A stretch of 16,929 nucleotides of DNA from Hymenopellis radicata (lineage: Eukaryota; Basidiomycota; Agaricomycetes; Agaricales; Physalacriaceae). The stretch is taken from positions 1 through 16,929 of the forward strand of contig JADNRX010000974.1 in assembly GCA_015501595.1 (NCBI GenBank), given 5' to 3'. Under the pieces are notes generated by a model that was given only the letters and a program-made list of their open reading frames with translations, was not told where the DNA came from and made no database searches. Shown in pieces: positions 1 to 7,468 of this stretch. Numbering within the stretch: position 1 is the first letter of the stretch; each line of letters opens with the position of its first letter. The translations under genes were made by a program, and so were the position numbers.

Positions 1-416
1 AGGAGGATATACAGGGAACAGATACAGTGCAGGAACGCAACCACGAACCTTGCTGTGAACGTAGATTGGTGTGTCTCGCTCCGAAAAAACGGGCTACCCC
101 TCTGGTTTTGATCTTTCTCTTCGGGAAGGGCATCTGTGGGAGCAAGCAGGTCTTTGGAACCATCCCTAGAATCGCTTCGAGGGGGATACGGTCGATCGAT
201 GGCTAAAGGCGGCGGATTATATGTTTCGAGAGAGTAATCATCATCTGAGCCTGGCCAATAGGTGGTAAAAGACATATTGGGATGGACCAGGTCTTTAGAA
301 CCATCCCTAGAGGTGCTCCGAGGGAGATACGGCGGATTGATGGCTAAAGGCGGCGGGTTATATGTTTTGAGCGAGTACTTATTCTTTGAGCGTGGCGAGT
401 AGGTGGTAAAAGACAT
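1..416 (-). CDS. DUF6535-type membrane protein paralog, 5' exon only (runs off left edge)
   Basis: The reverse strand from ATG at 416 gives an open exon to about 49 (phase 2), then a GT donor (GTTCGT) at 48-47. The remainder lies outside the window. The protein start (MSFTTYSPRS...) closely matches the start of the DUF6535 gene at 13377, and the first intron is also similar. The DUF6535 identity comes only from that paralog, because the domain itself would be encoded off the window. The N-terminal segment occurs twice in tandem here: a unit of 47 codons beginning MSFTTY and ending in SRDGSKDL starts at 416 and again at 275, in frame. The copy at 13377 has one unit. The six-A run at 84-89 (TTTTTT in the coding sense) keeps the frame that would enter exon 2 through a TTTAG acceptor. 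Whether the full gene is intact cannot be judged. Confidence 0.7.
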   Translation of the reverse strand, partial: MSFTTYSPRSKNKYSLKTYNPPPLAINPPYLPRSTSRDGSKDLVHPNMSFTTYWPGSDDDYSLETYNPPPLAIDRPYPPRSDSRDGSKDLLAPTDALPEEKDQNQRGSPFFRSETHQSTFTARFVVAFLHCICSLYIL

Positions 417-900
417 GTTGCAGGGATTCCAAGAGGAGTGCAAGACTCGGGGCCCACATATAAAGCGAGTTTCGGCCCGAATGATCCTCCTGGGACGGGC
501 CTTTCATCCTAAAACGGGATAAGCGCACGTCTGAAGGCGCTCTAAATCGAGAACATACCGCGGCCTTGTAATGCAATGGGGTAATATGAACCCATATGCA
601 TTTGCGGCTTGTTTTGAACGAAACGGGACGGCCGTGCCGAACGCTTAAGGTTGCTAGAGAGTAGTCCTGCTAAACGATGCTGAACTGCCGTATGTCGTGG
701 TCACACACAGACACGCTTTTCTTCCCACGCCCGCACAACAACAAATTTATGATGCGTACGATCGAGGGCTTATCCACTCTATGCGCCTAATCATCAGAGT
801 ATGACCAGGAGGATGAGAGTGAGGACGCACAATCTAATTGCGCCACGCAGCATGGACCCTCGATTCGGTCAGATGTCTGATTAACACCGGCGCTAACTTT
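417..900 (-). promoter_or_regulatory. Upstream region of the left DUF6535 paralog, conserved with the right copy
   Basis: Read on the minus strand, this segment aligns with 12843-13376 with scattered indels. Shared blocks include the far end (AAAGTTAGCGCCGG), a GCGCATAGAGTGGA block, a CATATTACCCCATTG block, and a TTTATATGTGGG block just upstream of the ATG that could be a TATA-type element. The similarity fades beyond about 900-945. The extent of conserved noncoding DNA suggests duplication of gene plus promoter; actual promoter activity is inferred. Confidence 0.5.
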
Positions 901-931
901 GAAATCGTTCAAGCTAAAATCTAGCGTGGCG

Positions 932-1309
932 ATGCCCGTCCTTCCCGCCCACGATAATCCTGATGCTCACTTGGAGAAGCAAATGCAAGTCACAAACGAG
1001 CTAGCACAGGCGGCCAAAACCGAATCCGAAGGTCACCACCAAGGGAAGGTCATTATCATGCAACGAGAGTCTATTCCAACACCCGATACTATCTGGAAAA
1101 ATATGAGCTCCGTCCTAACCGCAGCGATAACATCCCTCTTCGCCAACTCAAAGTACCGCCCATCCACACTACCAGTCGTCCAAACACCTTTTCGTCATCC
1201 GCGGCAGGAAGCCACCACCTCCACCATGGAAATCAGCACCGCCATTTTTCAGTGCCTCCTCAAAGTCGACCAGTCCGCAAAACCGTCGTGCAGTAGTGCG
1301 AGGCGTTGA
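932..1309 (+). CDS. Unassigned plus-strand open reading frame
   Basis: An ATG at 932 opens a frame of 125 codons (MPVLPAHDNPDAHLEK...) to a stop at 1307-1309. The first 100 residues are hydrophilic with ordinary fungal codon use, so it may be a real exon, but no domain is recognised. The last 60 bases overlap antisense with the terminal exon of the minus-strand gene ending at 1249. It lies just outside the duplicated DUF6535 promoter block. It could be a chance frame or a fragment of a larger spliced gene. Confidence 0.25.
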   Translation: MPVLPAHDNPDAHLEKQMQVTNELAQAAKTESEGHHQGKVIIMQRESIPTPDTIWKNMSSVLTAAITSLFANSKYRPSTLPVVQTPFRHPRQEATTSTMEISTAIFQCLLKVDQSAKPSCSSARR

Positions 1310-2623
1310 GCCTCCTGCGCCAACGCGGTGGCTTCTTCCTCCGGCGTCAGGACTTCTTCTTGTACAACCGTCTCCTGGACTGCGGCCTGTTCGGTGAGAA
1401 GGTACGTCGGTGACGACAATACTGGGTCGAAGAACGTCGAGAGAGCTTCGAGTTTGTTTCTTCCTAAAGCGAAAGGTTTAGAAAAATTATGACGGTCAAC
1501 AAAGATAACTTACCCTTATACCTGACACCAGGCTCCTGGCCAGGCACATACACCAGCATCTTGCTCTCATTCTTCTCGCCAGCCTCCATGCCCAGCGCCA
1601 CACTACTCTTTCCCTTCCTATCCCGATGCGACGAGCGCCAGTACAGCACTCCCGTCGCAGTATACATGCCATCGCCTTCTTGATACTAAACCCTTGCCAC
1701 ACGCGTGAGGCATTACGCCACGCTAGTGTCGTCTGTGATGTGGGAATCGGCCACCATGTGGTTGAAGAAGGAAAGAGGTGGGAGTCGGCGGAAGGCCCTG
1801 GCGAGTGCGGCGCGGCGCATTTGGGTTTAGGGACTCGGAGTGGTGATGGTGAGGACGTTAAAATTCGGAATGATCGAGGTCAAACGCGCCAACAGGACCT
1901 CTCGACTAGATGGTAGCTGGACGGTAGCATGTCCGCAGGAGGAGAATATCGATTGGAGACGTCCTGTCGCCCTGCGCTGTCCAAGATGAGAACGACAATC
2001 GAATGGGCAGCCTGCCAGCCCTCGATGTACACCATGGGGAACTGTTCTTCGCAGTCGTATGCAAGTCGACTATCATTAGAGCTTCGTGTCAACATAGAAC
2101 AAGCTTGCGGAGTGCCCTGCTTTTTCAAAATGAGACTACCGCCGCGATAAAAAGGTAGGGACACATACTGAGAATGCAATTCCAGACCCAGAACCGCTAC
2201 CACCTTCTCGCCATGCCGCTCTAGTCCATTGAGGCGGTTCTCAGGGCTATTGTGAAAAGGATGAGAGATGGCGACAATCAGAAACTGGGAGACGCACCGG
2301 CTGGTTACAGTCCATCATTGGCTAGGAAAACCGAGCTCTACGAGCATGACGGATGGAGCAGCAGACGTGACCGGGTCATGATGGTGGTAAGAGGAGGCGA
2401 GCTCTGCCGAAAACTTGAAAGCCCCACGCGTCGGGCTCGGATATTTCGCCTCCTTCTGTCTCATTCCTTCGTCTCGCGACTCTTCCGCTATCTCTTCCTG
2501 CCTTTTCCTCCACCCGGGTGTTTCCTAGAGAAAAATGTCAGTAGAGCAAAAGAGAAAGATGGTAACAAAAAATGTACATACGTCTAGATATCCACGTATC
2601 ACAAGCGAAATATTAACGCGCAT
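1249..2623 (-). CDS. Unrecognised multi-exon protein, about 350 aa
   Basis: Exons that splice in frame on the minus strand: 2623-2582, 2524-2342, 2284-1899, 1797-1722 (or 1797-1755), 1685-1514 and 1463-1249 (stop TGA). The first two introns are 57 nt, with donors GTATGT and GTAGAG and acceptors CTCTAG and CTCCCAG; the last is 50 nt with donor GTAAGT. Protein landmarks in order are a charged GWRKRQEEIAEESRDEG stretch, SYHHHDP, a hydrophobic MLFLIVAISHPF, CEEQFPMVYIEGWQ, TGVLYWRSSHRDRKGK, GQEPGVRYKGRNKLEAL, and an acidic tail ending DWSTLRRH. I do not recognise the family. The frame continues upstream of the ATG at 2623, so the true start may lie in an earlier exon. The 101-nt intron 1898-1798 contains sequence that itself looks coding, and the next intron is 36 or 69 nt. 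A damaged copy read as introns is therefore possible there. Confidence 0.5.
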
Positions 2624-2969
2624 CTTCGTAGGCTTCAACTTGACCACCGCTGTACGCTTTTTTTGCCTCCAAAGCTAGAGCCCGCCCGTCCGGCTAACGT
2701 ACCCGGTCAGGACCTTTCGAAATGGACTGTGTTAATGGACGCACCCCACTGTACGATCACACCTCGTCTTCCCCCACCCAGCTCGGCGGTCAGGGCTCTC
2801 CGGTCTTTGGGTCGGTCCCGTCCCATTCTATGAGATAACGCTCCTTGTCTTCCCCAAGTATAGCCGTGACCGGATAAACATCGTCGTCACCAATGTAAGG
2901 GCTTGATTTGCGCATGACAGTCCTAAAATTGCGTGGACCGAATCACCACTGGGCCGTGCTTGATGATGC
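2624..2969. other. Stretch with no supported gene
   Basis: No convincing coding frame or RNA gene is seen. The reverse strand next to 2623 stays open for about 20 codons (a Lys-rich stretch) up to a TCTAG acceptor-like site near 2680, which could be an upstream extension of the minus-strand gene. Confidence 0.3.
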
Positions 2970-3289
2970 ATGATGGTGCAAGTACAGGACGGAATCGCGT
3001 CTAATGCTCCTGACAAGCACATGCAAACACACAGACGCGCCTCACGCGTCTCTCCTCCTGATCTGCTACTACATGTATGTTCGTCCGACAAGTTGGTTCT
3101 CGACCGGTTCTCCAGCTGGCGTGCCTCGGCTCCCGGCAACGTGTATCGAATCCCTCCGGCTTGTCGACGGAGGGCAAGCCTGGTTTGGTTACTTGTTGCC
3201 GTATTGATACACTCGGATTCAATCTTGGACGCCTTTGCTGGCTCGCTTGTTTCTTGCGTTTCTTCTCCCAATTAAGCATCAGGGTCATC
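2970..3289 (+). pseudogene. Diverged gene fragment, copy A (related to 8880-9110)
   Basis: An open frame includes SPPDLLLHV...SDKLVLDRFSSWRASAPGNVYR. This aligns with PPNCQSISIH...HDKLTLDGFAGRRSSHPVNVVP near 8893-8992. The DNA similarity continues into a segment ending TTTCTTCTCCCA at 3259-3270 (copy B: 9059-9070) and the following GG(T/A)-TC-TCATGGT-GGG block. In copy B that segment looks like a polypyrimidine tract and 3' splice site. Here an AATTAAGC insertion interrupts it. No function is recognised, and the reading frames cannot be joined cleanly. Confidence 0.3.
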
Positions 3290-3798
3290 ATGGTCGGGAG
3301 ACTCCCATTCGTAGCTGGGGAAGTCTCGTCCTGTCCGCTGTGTGTTTGTGATATCTCTGTGACGAAGCGAGGCGGGGTTTATGAGTCGCATGAACCGCCC
3401 AAGAAGGTGAAGGTTCAGTTTATGGCCCGTTACATACGATCTCGGTGCGGTGAATGCAGGTAAGTACCACTCGATGGGGTCAAGTTTTGAATCTAACTTG
3501 ACAACCATGTAGGACAAATGTAGGACGTAAACATCCTCGTGCGCCACCGCGAGGGACCGATCAACTCCTTCCTGTACCGATTTGCCTCCTTACAGGTCTG
3601 GAGACAGTGTCAAATACCCCTCTAACCCTCAGGTTGAAGCTTAAATGGAAAACCACATTGCCAGTAGAAAGCTCATACATTACAGGTATGAACTACCTTC
3701 GTCTCTGTCTATCTGGATGCTTGCCTACTATTACTTGTCGAACCTTCGCTCTGGATCTCAGGTTAGTTTGTTTCTCTCTCTCTGTTCCGGCGCAATAG
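3290..3798 (+). CDS. Possible two-exon small protein, 151 aa
   Basis: The ATG at 3290 opens exon 1 (3290-3459), followed by a strong GTAAGT donor at 3460 and a TAG acceptor at 3511-3512 (53-nt intron). Exon 2 (3513-3798) stays open in frame to TAG, giving 151 residues. Exon 1 contains CPLCVCD and, near its end, RCGEC, a suggestive but incomplete Cys pattern. Exon 2 lies mostly inside repeat copy 1 (3553-3898), and the same frame stays open in copy 2 to a TAG at 5063-5065. An alternative model splits the repeat with introns ending TACAG and AATAG, giving a peptide beginning YELPSSLSIWMLAYYYLS. No family is recognised, and either model could be a fragment. Confidence 0.3.
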
Positions 3799-3898
3799 GT
3801 ACCTCCTCGTGTGAGTAGTGCCTAATCCACCCCAGGAACGGTCATTAGTGGTAGGTACCTAATCAGCGAGTCGCGTAATCGCGCACGGTGTTTTTTTA
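3553..3898 (+). repeat. Dispersed repeat unit, copy 1 (about 346 bp)
   Basis: The unit begins GGGACCGATCAACT and ends with a GC-rich stem (CGCG-TAAT-CGCG, 3872-3883) followed by a T run (3891-3897). Copy 2 at 4820-5167 is almost identical over the whole length. Differences are few: a 3-base in-frame change near 3604, single substitutions, and a CT-microsatellite length change near 3775. Weaker similarity extends upstream (CATCCT...GCGAGGG). Confidence 0.85.
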
Positions 3899-4299
3899 TG
3901 ACCAAGTACTCGTCTTGTTTTCGCTATTATGCTTCTTTTTCTTGCAGTCGAGGTCTGTCTTATCATCGCCTATGTTTTCGATGCTTGTTAACTGGCGGTG
4001 TGCAAATGATCACGTTCTCTGTGCATGCTGCCAGTGCGCGCAAGTCGGTTCGTTACCTGCAGTTCCTTCCGGGTGCTATCCTTATTCTTGTCTCATCAGC
4101 TTGTGCATGTGTCAAGGTAGTCGCTATCAGCACGCCCTTTAACGTTCACATTGCTGCATGCACCGGCAGTAAGGGGTTCGCTCATCGGAGCCCTTCTTTG
4201 TCGGAGATACCTGTAGACGGAAGTTGGCGATGAACGTTAACCCTGTTACTCTAGTGTAGCGATGAAAGTGCATAACGACCTTGTCCGTACAAAGTGCAA
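3899..4299. other. Spacer between repeat copies, no supported gene
   Basis: Plus-strand frames are open over 3888-4233 but lack recognisable domains or a consistent splice model. The best-looking start here is the ATG at 3898, directly after the T run of repeat copy 1. Nothing else is seen. Confidence 0.3.
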
Positions 4300-4505
4300 G
4301 CTATACTGGTATGAACTTCCTTCTTCTCTGTGTACCTCGATGCTCGACTACTATTACTCTAAAGCCGCCTCCACGTTTCGCTCTCCCTGCACTTTCGGCG
4401 CACGCAATAGGTACCTCCTCGTGTGAGTAGTGGCCTAATCCACCCCTAGGAACGGTCATCAGAGGCGATCTAGTACCTAATCAGCGCCGCGCACGGTCTT
4501 TTTGA
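4300..4505 (+). repeat. Dispersed repeat unit, partial diverged copy 3
   Basis: It matches the second half of copies 1 and 2. It begins at CTGGTATGAACTTCCTTC, has GCAATAGGTACCTCCTCGTGTGAGTAGTGG near 4405, then CAGAGGCGATCTAGTACCTAATCAGCG, and ends GCGCACGGTCTTTTT at 4490-4503. The TAAT-loop stem is shortened by a deletion here (TCAGCGCCGCGCACGG). Confidence 0.7.
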
Positions 4506-4819
4506 TTCTTTCTGCCATTTTTGCACGGTGTAGTATCGGTATGGATGTTTTGACTGACCCAGAGGTTCTGAGACTGAAATGCTTTAGGTGACGGGCTACG
4601 TAGGTAACACGCCACAGACGAAAATGTGCGCTTTTGTCCGAACTACTGACTGTGGTCTGACGAGAGGTGCGTTAATCTACAAGCGCCGTAAACTATGTGA
4701 GTTCCTGACACCGACTCCCAGCCTGTAGAGCTACTGGATACCTGTTGATGATAAGTCTGGATAGCGCACCGTTCGTGGTTCCCTCTAAAGCATCCTAACG
4801 TCGCGCATTGCGGTAAGAG
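4506..4819. other. Stretch with no supported gene
   Basis: Only weak frames are present. The block 4790-4819 (CATCCTAACGTCGCGCATTGCGG...) resembles the DNA just upstream of repeat copy 1 (3528-3552), so the duplication probably extends a little to the left of the unit start. Confidence 0.3.
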
Positions 4820-5167
4820 GGGACCGATCAACTTCTTCCTGTACCGATTTGCCTCCTTACAGGTCTGGAGATGTTAAATACCCCTCTAACCCTGCAGTTG
4901 AAGCTTAAATGGAAAACCACATTGCCAGTAGAAAGCTCATACATTACAGGTATGAACTACCTTCGTCTCTGCCTATCTGGATGCTTGTCTACTATTACTT
5001 GTCGAACCTTCACTCTGGATCTCAGGTTAGTTGTTTCTCTCTCTCTCTCTGTTCCGGCGCAATAGGTACCTCCTCGTGTGAGTAGCGGCTTAATCCGCCG
5101 AGGAATGATCATCAGAGGCGATCTAGTACCTAATCAGCGAGTCGCGTAATCGCGCACGGTCTTTTTT
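4820..5167 (+). repeat. Dispersed repeat unit, copy 2 (about 348 bp)
   Basis: This is the near-identical partner of 3553-3898 in the same orientation, about 1.27 kb downstream. The internal reading frame shared with copy 1 is kept open (frame 4871-5065, ending VPAQ). The compensating indels in the CT-rich run (one base lost, four gained) are net in-frame. It ends with CGCG-TAAT-CGCG (5142-5153) and a T run (5162-5167). Confidence 0.85.
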
Positions 5168-5438
5168 ATTTTTACTGTGCAAATATTCTCTTCGGGGTGG
5201 AGGGTACGTCGACAGCACTGATCTGTGGTGCCATGCGTTCGAGAAGACGCGTCATTGGCTTCCGTGACGTAGCAGTTCCTTCTCTTCCTTCCACCACCAC
5301 CATCACAGTCTCTCCCGTGCGCCATCCATCCCTTTCTGCCCGCCGCGCGCCCCACTCTCCTTGTTCTTTCCTCGCCCTTTGAACAGTACGACATTGCATC
5401 GAAAGGTACGCATATATGCGCCCGAAACATCGCCGACG
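5168..5438 (+). promoter_or_regulatory. Probable upstream region of the split gene
   Basis: The segment is pyrimidine-rich on the plus strand (5278-5380, CT/CCA-rich), as is common upstream of fungal starts. An ATTGG (reverse CCAAT) near 5253 and a TGACGT near 5264 are present. These are motif matches only. Confidence 0.3.
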
Positions 5439-5819
5439 ATGACGAGGAAACTAGTAATGAACGCGACGAACCTTCACGACGAGCCTAAGGCCGTGACTCC
5501 ACGACTACCCATTCCCTCTACCACGACAACCACTGTCCCGAAGTATACTCAGGAACGCCTTGCCTGGCTCCTTGACGAGTATCACAAATCCGCCAGCCAG
5601 ATTCCATCCATCTCGCCGCCTTCATCCAAGAACTTGGCCAAAAACATTTATGAACTCCTCTCACGACGCAACCTACTCCACGGACCGCTGTCAAAGGCGG
5701 CGGCGCCCGTGCGGACCTTGTACCCAGAGATGCCACGCGAGGTTCTGTGCACCCGAGTCCGGCCGTGCGCAAGAACGTATCGATGCGCACGGGACCCACT
5801 GATCACGGAGAGGGAGTGA
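5439..5819 (+). pseudogene. Split host gene, 5' part (truncated by LTR element)
   Basis: The ATG at 5439 (MTRKLVMNATNLHDEP...) is the first in-frame ATG after a pyrimidine-rich leader. The host frame runs to 5745, ending ...LYPEMPREV plus one base. From 5746 the LTR is read and the frame stops at 5817-5819, leaving a 126-residue product with about 24 LTR-encoded residues. The host part has a Thr/Pro-rich segment, then KYTQERLAWLLDEYHKSA and AKNIYELLSRRNLL, likely helical. No domain is recognised. If one copy of the 4-base duplication and the element are removed, the frame continues without a break into 7473 (LTAWWEKRDM), so this and the 7473-8325 part were one gene. Confidence 0.7.
5742..5745 (+). 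repeat. Target-site duplication GTTC, left copy
   Basis: GTTC directly precedes the left LTR (TGTGCACC...), and GTTC directly follows the right LTR at 7469-7472. The fit as insertion scar is supported by the host reading frame closing exactly when one copy is counted. Confidence 0.8.
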
Positions 5820-6130
5820 GCTTCGGAGAGAATCCCACAGAGAGAGAGGCAGAAGGAGGCCTCGATTGTGGGGGTTCCTAACTACTGTACAAAGGAGGCT
5901 TGTATGTAGACTAAATACTATAATGAAAAGGAGTCTCCTAAACTAAGGGAATCAAATGGGAAGGAAAATGAAGAGGAAAGGGTCATCAAGGCACCCGAGC
6001 TGAGACGAGGGTGCAAGAAGGATAAGATCAGAGGGAAGTCTCCTGAGAGAACAAGGGGAACTCCTAACTGGGCAATCCCGAACAGAGGGATTGTTACCGT
6101 TTCGTGCACAGGGAGTGCACGAACGGTACA
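5746..6130 (-). repeat. LTR (3' LTR in element orientation)
   Basis: It begins TGTGCACCCGAG and ends GAACGGTACA on the plus strand. The terminal region 6095-6128 forms a long stem (TACCGTT-T-CGTGCAC with GTGCACGAACGGTA, loop AGGGA, one bulged T), which in element orientation is the first bases of U3. Confidence 0.85.
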
Positions 6131-6138
6131 TCTCCCCC
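6131..6138 (-). other. Polypurine tract
   Basis: On the minus strand GGGGGAGA lies immediately before the LTR start TGTACCG. This is the expected position and composition for the plus-strand primer of an LTR retroelement. Confidence 0.65.
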
Positions 6139-6563
6139 GGACCAAAGATTTCGGAACCGAAGGTGGAGAAATACGCGAAAATGGTGGATGCTGATTGTTC
6201 AACAGCAAGCACACATGCAAGCGGTAGCTTTGCTTTGCGAAGCCACATAGACGCCCACACCCAATAGACTCGATTCTTGTCGTCCTCTCTTCCTCTCAAC
6301 CATTATGTCCCATTCCAATGAACATGCACACTCACAGCACGCCATGGCAGACGATGTGCTGCTCCACTTCCAAGAGCCAAGAAGGGTGTGGGTAAGGTGG
6401 AGATGGAGATGGGCAAGGCCGCAAGGGATGGAGACAGAGATGGTAATGAACGCTGAGGAACACCCTCTATGAACAAGGTGTTCCGTCTTTTGATTTGATG
6501 AACTCGGAGGATTTGTGAAGGGAATTTGAATGGGCGTAAAAGCCTGTGGTCATGACAAGTTCG

Positions 6564-6662
6564 TTGGATTCGCATAGCGAATCCAAAGTGACATGAATAA
6601 TCGTGAACGTACTCGATACGAGTACGCGAAGAGTGTCGTGATGTCGAGTTGATCAGACTCGA
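6564..6662. repeat. Three consecutive hairpins inside the retroelement
   Basis: TTGGATTCGC-ATA-GCGAATCCAA (6564-6586, 10-bp perfect stem), CGTACTCG-ATA-CGAGTACG (6608-6626, 8-bp perfect stem, same loop), and TCGAGT-TGATCAG-ACTCGA (6644-6662, 6-bp stem). They lie within 100 bases in the noncoding interior. Confidence 0.75.
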
Positions 6663-6676
6663 TGTATGAGTAAGGG

Positions 6677-6994
6677 AAGGTCCAGTCACCATCCCAGAGT
6701 GATAAGTGGAGGAACAGGTGGAGTGCCCTGTCCTCAGTGTAGAGTGCCCCGACCGGGGAGTGATGAGTGGAGGAACAGGTGGAGTACCCTGTCCTCAGTG
6801 TAGAGTGTTCCAGCCGGGGAGTAGTAAGTAAGAGAGGGTCCAGACACCCATCCCAGAGAAAAAGTGGAGGAGCAGGTCCAGACACCTGTCCTCAGAGTAA
6901 GAGATTGCAATGGGTCCAGACACCCAAAGCAGAGGAAGAACAGGTCCAGACACCTGTCTTCAGAAGAAAAGAACTCCATGGATCCAGACATCCA
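6677..6994. repeat. Degenerate tandem repeat made of same-loop hairpins
   Basis: Two clear 61-bp units lie at 6701-6761 and 6762-6822 (GATRAGTGGAGGAACAGG...), each with an ACAGG/CCTGT stem. Degenerate units follow to 6994. Five stems share the loop CCAGAC: GGGT/ACCC (6836-6849), CAGGT/ACCTG (6873-6888), TGGGT/ACCCA (6911-6926), CAGGT/ACCTG (6941-6956) and TGGAT/ATCCA (6979-6994). A sixth related one has loop CCAGTC (6679-6690). Stem bases change in pairs while the loop stays fixed. Confidence 0.8.
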
Positions 6995-7065
6995 ATGGAG
7001 AGGAGCTCATCAACTTGACCAACATTATTGGCCAGTGATGAGCGGAACACCGTGAAAAGCGGATC

Positions 7066-7082
7066 CCTCGCGGTGGGCTCCA
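7066..7082 (-). other. Primer-binding site of the LTR element
   Basis: Read on the minus strand, TGGAGCCCACCGCGAGG begins two bases (AG) after the end of the 5' LTR. TGG complements the CCA end of a tRNA, and the following bases would pair with an acceptor and T-stem 3' strand. The tRNA species is not assigned. Confidence 0.65.
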
Positions 7083-7084
7083 CT

Positions 7085-7468
7085 TGTGCACCCGAGTCCG
7101 GCCGTGCGCAAGAACGTATCGATGCGCACGGGACCCACTGATCACGGAGAGGGAGTGAGCTTCGGAGAGAATCCCACAGAGAGAGAGGCAGAAGGAGGCC
7201 TCGATTGTGGGGGTTCCTAACTACTGTACAAAGGAGGCTTGTATGTAGACTAAATACTATAATGAAAAGGAGTCTCCTAAACTAAGGGAATCAAATGGGA
7301 AGGAAAATGAAGAGGAAAGGGTCATCAAGGCACCCGAGCTGAGACGAGGGTGCAAGAAGGATAAGATCAGAGGGAAGTCTCCTGAGAGAACAAGGGGAAT
7401 CCTAACTGGGCAATCCCGAACAGAGGGATTGTTACCGTTTCGTGCACAGGGAGTGCACGAACGGTACA
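7085..7468 (-). repeat. LTR (5' LTR in element orientation)
   Basis: Matches 5746-6130 base for base by eye except one missing base near 7400. The terminal hairpin is at 7433-7466. The right flank GTTC (7469-7472) is the second target-site copy. Confidence 0.85.

Larger units (their letters stand above)
5746..7468 (-). mobile_element. Non-autonomous LTR retrotransposon (TRIM/LARD-like), 1,723 bp
   Basis: Two direct LTRs (5746-6130, 385 bp; 7085-7468, 384 bp) bounded by TG...CA enclose a 954-bp internal region. Minus-strand orientation is supported by a TGG-starting primer-binding-like site two bases inside the right LTR (7082-7066) and a purine tract GGGGGAGA abutting the left LTR (6138-6131). 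A GTTC duplication flanks it. No gag, protease, reverse transcriptase, RNase H or integrase frame is visible. The longest internal frames are low-complexity or repeat-driven, so movement would depend on a relative elsewhere. By eye the LTRs differ by one base, a single deletion (GGGGAACTCC against GGGGAATCC), indicating recent insertion. The interior is unusually rich in hairpins. The internal size is above the classical TRIM range but far below that of coding elements. Confidence 0.85.

Noticed and set aside
3371..3600. tRNA or CRISPR-like structure in the repeat area
   Set aside because: No cloverleaf or regularly spaced short repeats. The repeats are about 350 bp units, and the organism is a fungus.
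6303..6991. Minus-strand frames in the retroelement as gag remnants
   Set aside because: The frames are short, overlap the hairpin repeats, and have repetitive composition (TGVWTCSS, CLDP) with no Cys-His zinc knuckle or protease/RT motif.
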